Numbered from the stretch's first letter, positions 51,155-60,508 are shown. The stretch: 64,000 bases of DNA from DAMCZI01 sp032095175 (GCA_032095175.1 DAMCZI010000027.1:5993-69992), one strand, 5' to 3'. Numbers and translations are program-made. The notes: generated by a model from the letters alone, not told the origin.

Positions 51155-52132
51155 CTATTGTTTCAGTCTTGGGTCAAGTGCATCACGAAGTCCATCACCA
51201 ACAAAGTTAAAGGATAAAACCGTTATAAATATAAGCATTCCTGGGTAAAATGCCTTCCAGGGTGCATCAACCATTGTACTTAGCTCCTGAGCATTTGTCA
51301 GCATATTGCCCCAGCTTGCCGTAGGAGGCTGAACCCCTAACCCAAAATAGCTTAGGCCTGATTCTGTAAGTATTGCTCCTGCAATACCCATAGTTGCTGC
51401 AACTATTATAGGCGCAGTTGAATTAGGAAGAATATGCTTAAATATTATTCTTGAATTTTTAGCTCCTATACATCTTGCCGCCTCAACAAAGTCCCTCTTT
51501 TTGAGGCTCAAAAACTCAGCTCTAACATATCGTGCAATACCTGTCCAACCTGTTATTCCTATTACTATCATTACGTTATATAGGCTTGGTTTAAATATAG
51601 CCATAACTGTGATTAAAAGCATCATTGTTGGTATAGCCATGATAGCATCTACTATTCTCATCATTATATTGTCAACCCAGCCCCCATAGTAACCTGCAAT
51701 TGCTCCCCATATAGTTCCTATGATTATATATATACTTACAGATACAAACCCAACAGTAAGGGATATTCTACCTGCATAAAGAGATCTTGAAAATACATCT
51801 CTTCCAAGCTCATCTCTTCCAAATATATTGGGCTTATAGATAACTTCTTCTCCCTCCATATTTATTTCCTTATATGCTCTATAGCTTGGCGCCCTATCGA
51901 TAAATAAAATATCATCTGCACTTCCTTCTGGATTATAAGGTGCTACTAAAGGAGCAAATATCGCAAGAGAGTATAAAATTATAAGTATTATAAGCCCTGC
52001 CACTGCAAACTTATTTTTTCTAAATCTCCTCCAAAATATCTTTAGCTTCTTAGAAAAGGTATCACTATATTCAAAGCTCTCAGCGAGAATATCATTTTCT
52101 TGATCTTTTTGATTCAAATTAATATCTTCCAT
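51155..52132 (-). CDS. oppC: Oligopeptide ABC transporter permease OppC
   Basis: 325 residues. About 35-residue acidic cytoplasmic N-terminus, then six membrane helices. OppC_N segment FRKNKFAVAGLIILI and the EAA loop EAARCIGAKNSRIIFKHILPNS are present, ending GDGLRDALDPRLKQ. GGGAGGGTGG precedes the ATG. Forms the channel with OppB. Confidence 0.92.
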   Translation of the reverse strand: MEDINLNQKDQENDILAESFEYSDTFSKKLKIFWRRFRKNKFAVAGLIILIILYSLAIFAPLVAPYNPEGSADDILFIDRAPSYRAYKEINMEGEEVIYKPNIFGRDELGRDVFSRSLYAGRISLTVGFVSVSIYIIIGTIWGAIAGYYGGWVDNIMMRIVDAIMAIPTMMLLITVMAIFKPSLYNVMIVIGITGWTGIARYVRAEFLSLKKRDFVEAARCIGAKNSRIIFKHILPNSTAPIIVAATMGIAGAILTESGLSYFGLGVQPPTASWGNMLTNAQELSTMVDAPWKAFYPGMLIFITVLSFNFVGDGLRDALDPRLKQ

Positions 52133-52145
52133 ACAACCACCCTCC

Positions 52146-53099
52146 CTAGTTATATTTTATTCTCGGGTCAGCAACTGCATAAAGTATATCTGCTATGAGA
52201 CTTCCGAGAACAACCAGCACCGAGGAAACAATGGTTGTACCCATCATAACCGGGTAATCCCTCATAAATGTTGCTTCAACTGCAAGTCTTCCTATTCCTG
52301 GCCATGAGAAAATTTGTTCTGTTATGGCTGCTCCACTTAAAAGTCCTGGTATTATCAAGCCCAATATTGTTATTATAGGTAATAATGCATTTCTAAGGGC
52401 ATGCTTAAATATTACCTTTCTCTCCGATAAACCTTTACTTCTTGCAGTTCTTATATAATCCTGTCTTATTACTTCCAACATGGAACTTCTCATATATCTC
52501 ATCTTTGATGCCATACTTCCTGTACCAAGAACAATTGCAGGAAGTATTATATGCTTAAGTCTGTCCACAAAAACAAACTGCTCAAAGTTTTCTCTTAATC
52601 CTCCTGAGGGTAACACTCCCCATTTTAAACTAAATAAAAGAATAAGCATTAATCCAAACCAAAAGCTTGGTAATGAAACTCCAATAAAGGAGATTGTAGA
52701 AAAGAAATAATCAATGGGCGTATTTCTTTTTAAGGCGGATATTATTCCAGCAGGTATAGCCACTATAAATGAAAAAATAGTTGCCACTAAAGCAAGTGTC
52801 AATGTTGCTGGAATTCTTTCTTTAATTAAATCCCAAACCGGTCTGCTATGTAGAAAGGATGTCCCTAAATCACGCTTCAACAAACTCCCAAGCCATCTTA
52901 TATATCTTATTGGAAGAGGCTGATCTAATCCAAGGTTATGTCTAATTGCTTCAACATCGACACTACTTGCTGTTTCAGGGTTTATAAACATATATATTGG
53001 ATCTCCAGGTGCAAGATTTATTATTACAAAGGTTATTATAGTGATTATTATAAGGAGTGGTATAGCTTGAAGTATTCTTTTCAATATATATTTGAACAT
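52146..53099 (-). CDS. oppB: Oligopeptide ABC transporter permease OppB
   Basis: About 317 residues from the ATG at 53099 (AAAGGAGG upstream). The frame continues 34 codons upstream through a hairpin, without a site. TM segments start FKYILKRILQAIPLLIIITI; the EAA loop reads DYIRTARSKGLSERKVIFKHALRN. Ends LYAVADPRIKYN. Confidence 0.92.
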   Translation of the reverse strand: MFKYILKRILQAIPLLIIITIITFVIINLAPGDPIYMFINPETASSVDVEAIRHNLGLDQPLPIRYIRWLGSLLKRDLGTSFLHSRPVWDLIKERIPATLTLALVATIFSFIVAIPAGIISALKRNTPIDYFFSTISFIGVSLPSFWFGLMLILLFSLKWGVLPSGGLRENFEQFVFVDRLKHIILPAIVLGTGSMASKMRYMRSSMLEVIRQDYIRTARSKGLSERKVIFKHALRNALLPIITILGLIIPGLLSGAAITEQIFSWPGIGRLAVEATFMRDYPVMMGTTIVSSVLVVLGSLIADILYAVADPRIKYN

Positions 53100-53122
53100 G
53101 CTTAAACCTCCTTTAAAATAAA

Positions 53123-53150
53123 GGTACACGATGCTTTTGCATCGTATACC
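53123..53150 (-). terminator. Intra-operon hairpin between binding-protein and permease genes
   Basis: GGTATACGATGC / GCATCGTGTACC, loop AAAA, followed on the minus strand by TTTATTTT. It lies between the SBP stop and the oppB site, where partial termination commonly raises SBP over permease expression. Confidence 0.65.
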
Positions 53151-53182
53151 CTTATATAAAATTATCTCTTCAGTCTTTACCT

Positions 53183-54769
53183 TTACTTGGTAAGAGTCCA
53201 ATCAAGATATCCATCGTTAGCTCCAAGAAGGTCTACATACTTAGTATTCTTTACCCTTTTATTAACTACAGTAGCGCTTCTTCGATAGCATATAAAGGTC
53301 ATTGGCTGGTCTTCAGCAACTAGCTTTTGAACCTCTGCATACATCTTCTTTTGCTCCTTTTCATCAAATGTCAATTTGGCCTTATCGAGAAGCTCATCAA
53401 CTCTTGCATTTTTATAGAAGCCTTTGTTAAAATAGGATTTTTCTCTGTCACTATGATAGAATGCTGTTTGATCGCCATCAAGAGCAGTTGAGAATCCCCC
53501 TACATATGCATCAAACTTACCTGGAGTAACATATTTGTTGAGGAAGGTGTTCCACTCTAATATTCTAGGCTCTGCCTTAATTCCTACAAGTCTTAATTGA
53601 GTTTGAACAACAACAATGAGTTTTTCCCTCATTATGTTTCCCTTGTTTGTAAGAAGAACAAATTCGAACTTCTTTCCGTTTTTCTCTCTTACTCCGCTCT
53701 TACCCATCTTCCAGCCTGCTTGATCTAGAAGTTGTTTAGCCTTTGTGAGGCTATAGGTATACTTTGGAACGTTGTTTGAATATGCCCAAAGTCTTGGATG
53801 GTATGAGCTCTCTGCAACCTTTGCAACACCCTTATATATTCCCTTTACTATAGCGTCCTTGTTCATAGCATGTGTTATTGCCTGTCTTACTCTCTTGTCT
53901 GAAAAATATGGAGTCTTTAGGTTGTATAGTATGCAGTCAAATGCTGCTCTATCATATACATAAACATTAAGATTTGATTTAGTCTTCATTCTTGCAATAT
54001 CTGATTCAGGTATAGCAACCAAGTCAGCCTCTCCAGTTTCAGCCTTAACCATAGCAACTGCCTGTGATGGGGTTATTGACATAACTATTCTCTTTATTTT
54101 TGGTGTTCTCCCATAATAATATGGGTTTACTTCTAAAACAACTCTTTCTGCTGGTTTCCACTCAACAAACTTATATGGTCCATTACCAACTGGATTTTTA
54201 TTGGCATCTGCCTGTTTAACCTTTGTTCTATCAACCTTTTCCCATATATGCTTTGGAATAATATAGCCAAATGTAAAGTTTGGTAAAATAGCAGCATCAG
54301 GCTGTTTTAGCTTGAATACAACAGTATATTTATCAGTTGTTTCAATTTTATCTATACTTTCAAAGTCTGAATATCTTGGTGATGCAACTCTTTTATCAAG
54401 TATAAATTCATATGAAAACTTAACATCTTCAGATGTAAGATCCTTTCCGTCACTCCACTTTAAGCCTTTTCTCAGCTTAAATGTTATTGTCTTATTATCC
54501 TTTGATATAACCGGCATACTCTCTGCCATATCAGGTACTATTTTTGTATTCCAATCTCTTGTAAGCAATCCTGCGAATGTATATCCATTCACATCAGAGG
54601 ATGCAGAATCAGAGGATACTGTTGGGTTTAAATCTATTGGATCCGAAAATGTTGCGATTGTTAAGGTCTCATCCTTATCTGCAGCCTTTGCAATATTTAT
54701 TCCTGCAAAGGACGTTACAACTAGAGTAAAGGTCAAAAGTATACAAATTACTAACCTATTCCTTTTCAT
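53183..54769 (-). CDS. Peptide-binding protein of the opp operon, not a lipoprotein
   Basis: 528 residues, SBP family 5 (DppA/OppA-type), about 20 residues shorter than the three lipoprotein paralogues and clearly different in sequence. Signal peptide VVTSFAGINIAKAADKD would be cut by signal peptidase I after AKA; there is no lipobox Cys. In a Gram-positive cell such a protein would not be held by lipid. First transport gene of the opp operon. GGAGG precedes the ATG. Confidence 0.87.
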   Translation of the reverse strand: MKRNRLVICILLTFTLVVTSFAGINIAKAADKDETLTIATFSDPIDLNPTVSSDSASSDVNGYTFAGLLTRDWNTKIVPDMAESMPVISKDNKTITFKLRKGLKWSDGKDLTSEDVKFSYEFILDKRVASPRYSDFESIDKIETTDKYTVVFKLKQPDAAILPNFTFGYIIPKHIWEKVDRTKVKQADANKNPVGNGPYKFVEWKPAERVVLEVNPYYYGRTPKIKRIVMSITPSQAVAMVKAETGEADLVAIPESDIARMKTKSNLNVYVYDRAAFDCILYNLKTPYFSDKRVRQAITHAMNKDAIVKGIYKGVAKVAESSYHPRLWAYSNNVPKYTYSLTKAKQLLDQAGWKMGKSGVREKNGKKFEFVLLTNKGNIMREKLIVVVQTQLRLVGIKAEPRILEWNTFLNKYVTPGKFDAYVGGFSTALDGDQTAFYHSDREKSYFNKGFYKNARVDELLDKAKLTFDEKEQKKMYAEVQKLVAEDQPMTFICYRRSATVVNKRVKNTKYVDLLGANDGYLDWTLTK

Positions 54770-54788
54770 TATTATCCTCCTATCCTAA

Positions 54789-56000
54789 TTATTTCTTTTC
54801 TATCAAGATAACCTGATATCTTGATGCTGGGTCTACAGTTATTTTTATAACGTCTCCTGGCATTACATCACCTATTGTCAAAGCTTCACCTTTAGCATTC
54901 ATTACCTGAACATCCTCAGATATGAAAAGAACGTCTTCAAAGGCTGCTTTTCCAAACTTATATCCCTTAAATCCAATCTTGTTATCAACTATACTTACAA
55001 CCTCTGCTTCAAGATTTCTATAGAAGGCATTTATATAAATTATCTCACTCATACCATTGGTTGTTATGAATGCATAGTTTGCTCTATTAAGAGCCTTTGC
55101 AAGTGATACTTCATTACCGTTTAATTCTGTATATACATCATCGTTTACATTATAGGTAGTAAATTCTGAAGATGTTACTTTATATATACTCTTCTTGAAA
55201 CTTACAACAAGAGCTTCCTCAAGATTATCCTTAGGAAGATCCTGCTCAAACTCTAAGTAATAGAATGTTTTGTCTAAGTTAAGTTTTACTTCATCTCCTA
55301 GGGTTGCAGTATTAAATTCAGCTTTTGCATCTATAACCTTGAGCTCTTTACCATTTAAAGTAACCTTTAGGGAATCCTTGATGATATTTATGTCACCTAA
55401 ATCTACTCTCTTTTCACTCTTATAGACATATGCAGTGTCTTCCTCTGGTTCAATTTCCTTTACATCAACTATACTTGGGTTTAACACTCCTGTTGTCTCA
55501 TTTGGATCTCCTTTTATTTCAGCTGCTGCCAGTGATGAATCTGTAATATTTGTACGAATATTATTCAAGCACACATTAAATGGTACATATCCGGCCTCTA
55601 TCAATTTTTCCTTCTTTTCATAGAGACTGTTTATACCAGCACTTAAGTATCCCTCTCCATCAAGGCCTGGAGCTGGGACATCCATATAGGTTATATGTCT
55701 TGGCTTTCCATTAACCATCTGTACCTTATAAGTTATCTTAAGTCCCTTAATTGCCACTTCCATAAATTCAACTAGGTTGCCCATCTGTTCTACCTTGACA
55801 TCCTTTGCCAAAGTATAGCCAACTGTTTTACCATCTTCGTTAACAACAACTGAAATGGCATTAAAAAGTTTGATTACACCTGTTTTAGTAACCTCTGTTA
55901 TTACTGGAGCATTTGTTTTACTGTTAGTAGCCGCAGATACTGATACTGCAGCTCCAAAAAGAAGCGTAAAAACAAGCAGCAGTGATAAGAGTTTTTTCAT
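54789..56000 (-). CDS. Secreted protein of unknown function leading the opp operon
   Basis: 403 residues. Sec signal peptide (cleavage after VSA, about residue 24). The mature part is beta-rich with repeated VNGKxxxI turns, e.g. VVVNEDGKTVGYTL, VTLNGKELKVIDA, LNGNEVSLAKAL and MNAKGEALTIGDVMPGDVIKIT. I do not recognise the family; it recalls S-layer-associated stalk-type domains but has no SLH repeats. Its stop is 19 bases from the SBP start, so the genes are one transcript. An extracellular role with the transporter is inferred. Confidence 0.72.
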   Translation of the reverse strand: MKKLLSLLLVFTLLFGAAVSVSAATNSKTNAPVITEVTKTGVIKLFNAISVVVNEDGKTVGYTLAKDVKVEQMGNLVEFMEVAIKGLKITYKVQMVNGKPRHITYMDVPAPGLDGEGYLSAGINSLYEKKEKLIEAGYVPFNVCLNNIRTNITDSSLAAAEIKGDPNETTGVLNPSIVDVKEIEPEEDTAYVYKSEKRVDLGDINIIKDSLKVTLNGKELKVIDAKAEFNTATLGDEVKLNLDKTFYYLEFEQDLPKDNLEEALVVSFKKSIYKVTSSEFTTYNVNDDVYTELNGNEVSLAKALNRANYAFITTNGMSEIIYINAFYRNLEAEVVSIVDNKIGFKGYKFGKAAFEDVLFISEDVQVMNAKGEALTIGDVMPGDVIKITVDPASRYQVILIEKK

Positions 56001-56034
56001 TTATTTCCCTCCTTTAAAATAATGGTTTTGGTAT

Positions 56035-56152
56035 TATATGTTTCGCATAAATGATTCTACATTGCTCAACCCTAAACATTTATGCGAAATCATATTCCTC
56101 GATTCATTAATCGCACAATACCTAATGTAAAATCTTTAGTGCGATTAATATA
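56035..56152 (-). repeat. R1 two-hairpin element, copy i
   Basis: Reverse-oriented, in the gap 56001-56309 upstream of the secreted-protein gene. Hairpin 1 is TTAATCGCAC / GTGCGATTAA, the same class as copy e; hairpin 2 is a perfect TTTCGCATAAATG / CATTTATGCGAAA. The loop reads GGGTTGAGC where others have GGGTCAAGC. Confidence 0.87.
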
Positions 56153-56309
56153 AATAATAAATATTATTTGAAGGTAATACCCTCCTTCACAATTTATAGT
56201 ATTATCAAGCTAATTTGATAGATAATATATAAGAAAAGCTTCATATTTACAGACAAACCATCTATTCTTGAAATTTCACTTAAAGATTCAAATACTTTGT
56301 TCCTTTAAT

Positions 56310-56834
56310 CTATCTTTGTATTAATACAATTGCTGCTATTACTAGTAAAATGGGTATAATCCATTTTGATAAAAAGTTTTTTCGAGAAAAGAAATCTTTA
56401 TATCTTGATGCGTTACTATTATGCATATGATACCTATATCTTCTTTTATACTCCTTCATATACTTCATATATGTCTCAAACATCTGTTTTTCTTTATATA
56501 AAACTCCAAGATTGTAGTAAGCTAAATAATAATCAGGATCAAGCCTTATTGATTCAGAGTAATATTCCAAAGCTGATACTTCATCCCCTAATTCCTTATA
56601 AACATTCCCCATATTAACAAGGGCTGGTCCATAATTTTTGTCTTTATCCAGCACTTTTTCAAAATGCTTTTGGGCATTTTCTAAATCTCCCTGTCTTGCG
56701 TATATAACCCCTACCTTATTCAAGGCTTCATAATTTTTTTCATCCTCCCTAAGTATTTCATTAAATATCTCCATCGCCTCACTATACTTCCCATAGTCAA
56801 TCAAAAGGCATCCCTTTTCATACTTCATCTCCAT
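56310..56834 (-). CDS. TPR-repeat protein with C-terminal membrane anchor
   Basis: About 174 residues. Three to four TPR motifs (YGKYSEAMEIFNEILREDEKN, GDLENAQKHFEKVLDKDKNYGPAL, DEVSALEYYSESIRLDPDYYLAYYNLG), then a basic linker and a C-terminal helix (WIIPILLVIAAIVLI). Faces the cytoplasm as a tail-anchored scaffold. ATG 56834 follows GGGTG. Partner proteins are unknown. Confidence 0.8.
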   Translation of the reverse strand: MEMKYEKGCLLIDYGKYSEAMEIFNEILREDEKNYEALNKVGVIYARQGDLENAQKHFEKVLDKDKNYGPALVNMGNVYKELGDEVSALEYYSESIRLDPDYYLAYYNLGVLYKEKQMFETYMKYMKEYKRRYRYHMHNSNASRYKDFFSRKNFLSKWIIPILLVIAAIVLIQR

Positions 56835-56972
56835 ATTTCTCACCCTTCATCCCAATAATCTCTTATACTATTTCCAGGCTTGTTCCTTATTAATAAACAT
56901 ATATTAAATTCCATTTCATTTAATACCATATTTTTTATTTTATTTTTTCATAAGCTGCCCTTTCAAGACAAA

Positions 56973-57005
56973 GAAAAAGAACCCTGCTTATACTCAGCAG
57001 AGTTC
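56973..57005 (-). terminator. Terminator of the ECF transporter operon
   Basis: Minus-strand stem GAACTCTGCT / AGCAGGGTTC (arms 56996-57005 and 56979-56988, one wobble), followed by five T residues. Confidence 0.8.
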
Positions 57006-57060
57006 CTTACATTCTTATTGTTATATCTATTTTTCAATAATTAATCTCATTTATCAGTTT

Positions 57061-57888
57061 TTAAAATGGATACCAGAAGTTATTTAAAACCTTTATCTTC
57101 AAATATATAGCTATCCCTATGAACAAAGCACAGGCTGCAGCAACTATATAATCGGAATTCTTTATCATAGTTCCACTGTACCATGTTCTTTTTTTATGCT
57201 TTCCAAAGCTTCTTAGCTCCATTGCATTTGTTACAACCTCAATTCTTTGAAGGGAGGATGTAACAAGGGGAATTAAAATTGAAGTCAGGTTTTTCAACCT
57301 CTGCTTTAGGGATGCTTCTCCTTTTTTAAAGCTTATACCTCTGGCTTCCTGAGCATTTACTATCGTCCTAAATTCCTCCTGTATGTCAGGTATATATCTA
57401 AATGCTATATTTATAGAATATGCTATCTTGTATGGCAGCCCTAACTTGTTAAGGCTGCTTGCAAATCTGCTTGGATGGGTAGTAAAAATAAATATCATTG
57501 TCATAGGCAGCAGATTTGCATATTTAAGCGAAAGTGTTATAACATACATTATTGTTTCAAGGTTTATTGTATTATATCCCAGGTTAAGTACCGCCCTGCT
57601 TGTCCCTGTAAGCTCCGTGCCGTATGCTGGAGTTATTAGGAGAATAAAGATAGAGTTTATAATATTAAAGGTAATCATAACCCAAAGAAGTGGCTTTACA
57701 ACCTTAAAGGGGATTCTCGCTATATTTAAGCACAAAAATCCAAGCAATAGCATAACTAAAAATACTCTCAAATCCATAAATAAAACCGTTACTACCGTCC
57801 AGGTTAAAAAAAGAAGGAACTTGATACTTCCATCCATTCTGTGAAAGAAAGTATTTTCTTCTATATAAAGGGTTCCTGTTCTACGCAT
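57061..57888 (-). CDS. ECF transporter transmembrane (T) component
   Basis: About 275 residues. CbiQ/EcfT-type: about five membrane helices and the ATPase-coupling motif NAQEARGISF, with a second VTNAMELRSFGKHKKRTW (the two Ala-Arg-Gly or similar coupling boxes). ATG 57888 overlaps the end of the ATPase gene by eight bases, behind GGGGGAG. Energises vitamin or nutrient uptake with the S and A components. Confidence 0.88.
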   Translation of the reverse strand: MRRTGTLYIEENTFFHRMDGSIKFLLFLTWTVVTVLFMDLRVFLVMLLLGFLCLNIARIPFKVVKPLLWVMITFNIINSIFILLITPAYGTELTGTSRAVLNLGYNTINLETIMYVITLSLKYANLLPMTMIFIFTTHPSRFASSLNKLGLPYKIAYSINIAFRYIPDIQEEFRTIVNAQEARGISFKKGEASLKQRLKNLTSILIPLVTSSLQRIEVVTNAMELRSFGKHKKRTWYSGTMIKNSDYIVAAACALFIGIAIYLKIKVLNNFWYPF

Positions 57889-59587
57889 GTCTTCTCCCCC
57901 TTCTTTCACAATCTATAAAATGTTGAACAAAGCCATTTGGATCATGGATATCAAGTATCTCAGAAAGCTTTGATAGTGATGTTTCTTTAAGGTTAGCCTT
58001 ACTTATTATCTCCCCATTTGTAAGTATACTTGAAACTAAATCATCGGCTATTTTTCCCCCCTCTGATATTACAATTGCCCTATCAGTATATTCCATAGCC
58101 AGATGCATATCATGGGTAATCAATATAATAGCTATACCTTTATTAGTAAGTTCTTTTATAAATTCCATGAACTCCGTATAATGTTTATAATCCTGTCCTG
58201 CTGTCGGTTCATCAAGTATCAAAACCTTTGGCTCAAGGGCAAGTATTGATGCTATAGTGAGCCTTTTTTTCTGCCCATAGCTGAGAGCAGAAACAGGCCA
58301 ATTTCTATATGGATAAAGTCCACAAGTTCTTAATGCCTCATCTACCCTTCCACCGATTTTTACGCTGTCAATTCCTCTAGCAGCAAGTCCTAACCCCACT
58401 TCTTCCTTTATCATGTGCTGGGTAATCATGTGGTTTGGATTTTGCATTACATAGCCTATATGCTGTCCCCTCTTTTTAATGGACCATGAACTAATATCCT
58501 CATTGCAAAATAATATGCTACCGCTATCAGGCTTTTTTATCCCTGTAATAAGATTTGAAATCGTAGATTTTCCTGCTCCATTATTTCCAAGTATAGCTAT
58601 TATCTCTCCTTCATGTACATCAAAGGAGATATCCTTTATTACTTCCTCTATACCATCATAGGAAAATCTTATATTTTTAAGGGATAAAACCACATCTCTT
58701 ATTTCCCTTTCCTCAAGTTTTTCGCCGGAATTGTACCATGAAGTTAATGGCAGCTCATACTTGTCTACCTTTAAGTTTTTCATATTCGACAGCCCATCTG
58801 ATGCATCAAGCCTGCAGCCAGCATACTTTGCGGCCTCTATATAAAGTGGTTCCCTTAGACCTGATGCCCTCAATATATCTGAGGCCAATATTTCATCTGG
58901 GGTACCCATTCCCTTAATTTCTCCCTCACTTATTACAACAACCTTGTCAATAGGCTGCTCTAAAACCTCTTCAATTCTATGCTCTATTATAATAATTGTC
59001 TTTCCTGTCTTCTTATGTATTTCATTTATAATTTCCATAGCTCTTCTACCGCTTGCAGGGTCAAGGTTTGCAAGGGGTTCGTCAAATAAGAGTATGTCTG
59101 CTTCTGTAGCCAATACTCCTGCAAGTGACACCCTCTGCTTCTGACCACCTGAAAGTTCATAGGGGCTTTTATTAACAAACTCGCTCATTTCAACGGCATC
59201 AAGAGCAGTCTTTACTTCTTTAATCATAACATCCTGTGGAACCATTTCATTTTCTGAGGCAAATGCAACATCCTCCCCTACAGATAAGCCTATAAATTGA
59301 CCATCCTGATCCTGAAGTATGGTCCCTACGGATTTACTTATTTCAAATATACTGGATTTATGCGGCTCTATACCATTTACCAAAGCCTCTCCCTGTATAT
59401 CTCCATGGTATGCAAAGGGAATTAGCCCATTTATACAATGGGCTAATGTTGATTTGCCGGATCCACTTGGTCCAGCTATTAAAATTCTTTCTCCCTTATA
59501 AACATCCAGGTTAATATTCTTTAAAGTTGGTTCAGATAGACTTCTATATTTAAAGCTAAAATTCTTAAAAGATATTATTGGTTTCAT
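57881..59587 (-). CDS. ECF transporter energy-coupling ATPase, two fused ABC domains
   Basis: 568 residues with two complete ABC domains in one chain, equivalent to EcfA1 and EcfA2. Domain 1: GPSGSGKSTLAHC, LSGGQKQRVSLA, ILLFDEPLANLDP. Domain 2: GNNGAGKSTISN, LSYGQKKRLTIA, VLILDEPTAGQD. It sits in the S-A-T order of the UPF0397 systems. AAGGAG precedes the ATG. Hydrolyses ATP to drive uptake. Confidence 0.9.
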   Translation of the reverse strand: MKPIISFKNFSFKYRSLSEPTLKNINLDVYKGERILIAGPSGSGKSTLAHCINGLIPFAYHGDIQGEALVNGIEPHKSSIFEISKSVGTILQDQDGQFIGLSVGEDVAFASENEMVPQDVMIKEVKTALDAVEMSEFVNKSPYELSGGQKQRVSLAGVLATEADILLFDEPLANLDPASGRRAMEIINEIHKKTGKTIIIIEHRIEEVLEQPIDKVVVISEGEIKGMGTPDEILASDILRASGLREPLYIEAAKYAGCRLDASDGLSNMKNLKVDKYELPLTSWYNSGEKLEEREIRDVVLSLKNIRFSYDGIEEVIKDISFDVHEGEIIAILGNNGAGKSTISNLITGIKKPDSGSILFCNEDISSWSIKKRGQHIGYVMQNPNHMITQHMIKEEVGLGLAARGIDSVKIGGRVDEALRTCGLYPYRNWPVSALSYGQKKRLTIASILALEPKVLILDEPTAGQDYKHYTEFMEFIKELTNKGIAIILITHDMHLAMEYTDRAIVISEGGKIADDLVSSILTNGEIISKANLKETSLSKLSEILDIHDPNGFVQHFIDCERRGRRHA

Positions 59588-59598
59588 TCCCTGGCTCC

Positions 59599-60159
59599 TT
59601 ATTTATCCATAGTCAAGTTTGAGTTCTTCTTGTTTCTCTTTGCAATTCCTAAAACTGCTGGAACTCCTATTACAATAAATACTACTATGTTTGCAATTAT
59701 TGCTCCTCCAACCTGTACAACCATCTTATCAAATGGTTCTCCCATTACAAGTATGTCAAAACCTCCAGCAAATACAATTGCAACTATTATTCCTATGATT
59801 CCGGTAACTATCATATAGATTATATGTTTCTTTTCTGCTGTTCCTTCATTTACATCAAAATCCTTGTAGCTATAAACTAGTCCCATAAATAGACCCATTA
59901 TTGCAGAGCTTAATACCCAGCCCCACCATACGCCCCATCCAGCGAGCATATCGGTTATAACATGTCCAACAAAACCAACCACAAATCCAACCATTGGTCC
60001 AAACATGGCTCCAAATATAGTTAGTATGGCTATTGCTGGCTTAAGAGTGGTATTAGGTCCTATTGGTATTCCTATATAGCCAAGAGCTCCATATAGTGCA
60101 GCACCGATTCCCATAGCAACTGCTGCCTTTGTTGTAAACTTAAATGGCGAGTTCTTCAT
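59599..60159 (-). CDS. ECF transporter substrate-binding (S) component, UPF0397 family
   Basis: About 186 residues, six membrane helices. AAVAMGIGAALYGALGYIGIPIGPNT, GPMVGFVVGFVGHVITDMLAGWGVWWGWVLSS are UPF0397 hallmarks. ATG 60159 follows GGGAGAAGG. Ligand of UPF0397 members is not firmly established. The 380 bases upstream hold a candidate promoter but no riboswitch that I can recognise, so the context does not identify the vitamin. Confidence 0.85.
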   Translation of the reverse strand: MKNSPFKFTTKAAVAMGIGAALYGALGYIGIPIGPNTTLKPAIAILTIFGAMFGPMVGFVVGFVGHVITDMLAGWGVWWGWVLSSAIMGLFMGLVYSYKDFDVNEGTAEKKHIIYMIVTGIIGIIVAIVFAGGFDILVMGEPFDKMVVQVGGAIIANIVVFIVIGVPAVLGIAKRNKKNSNLTMDK

Positions 60160-60324
60160 CTTACCTTCTCCCTTCATTTATAATATACAAACCCTTTTAC
60201 AGGGATTCGCATCTAATTTTTATTAAAAACAAGAAAAATATCCAACAGCAATTCAAACCACTGCGCTGTTTTTTAATTCATTTTAGTATTAGAATTACCA
60301 TAATGTGCTTTCTTTCATTTATCA

Positions 60325-60353
60325 ATATTAGTATAAATTGACTTTATCGTCAA
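60325..60353 (-). promoter_or_regulatory. Candidate promoter for the ECF operon
   Basis: TTGACG (60348-60353), 17 bases, TAATAT (60325-60330). TTGAC-N6-GTCAA forms a small inverted repeat at the -35. The rest of 60160-60542 contains one weak ACAGC/GCTGT hairpin near 60245-60270 and a terminator at 60467-60508. Confidence 0.45.
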
Positions 60354-60455
60354 GTAATTGTACGTATTGTTACGATTGTTTCAAACAAACATAAGAATCA
60401 AATCATACTTAAGTTAGATATATAATAAATAAAACCCTCGATAATTAGGTTATCT

Positions 60456-60508
60456 CAAAAAAATAAATATACCATTGTCTGTGAGCAAGTGTCACCTCAA
60501 TGGTATAT
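60456..60508 (-). terminator. Terminator of the sigma/anti-sigma operon
   Basis: ATATACCATTG (60467-60477) with CAATGGTATAT (60498-60508), 11 perfect pairs, T-rich on the minus strand. Confidence 0.8.
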
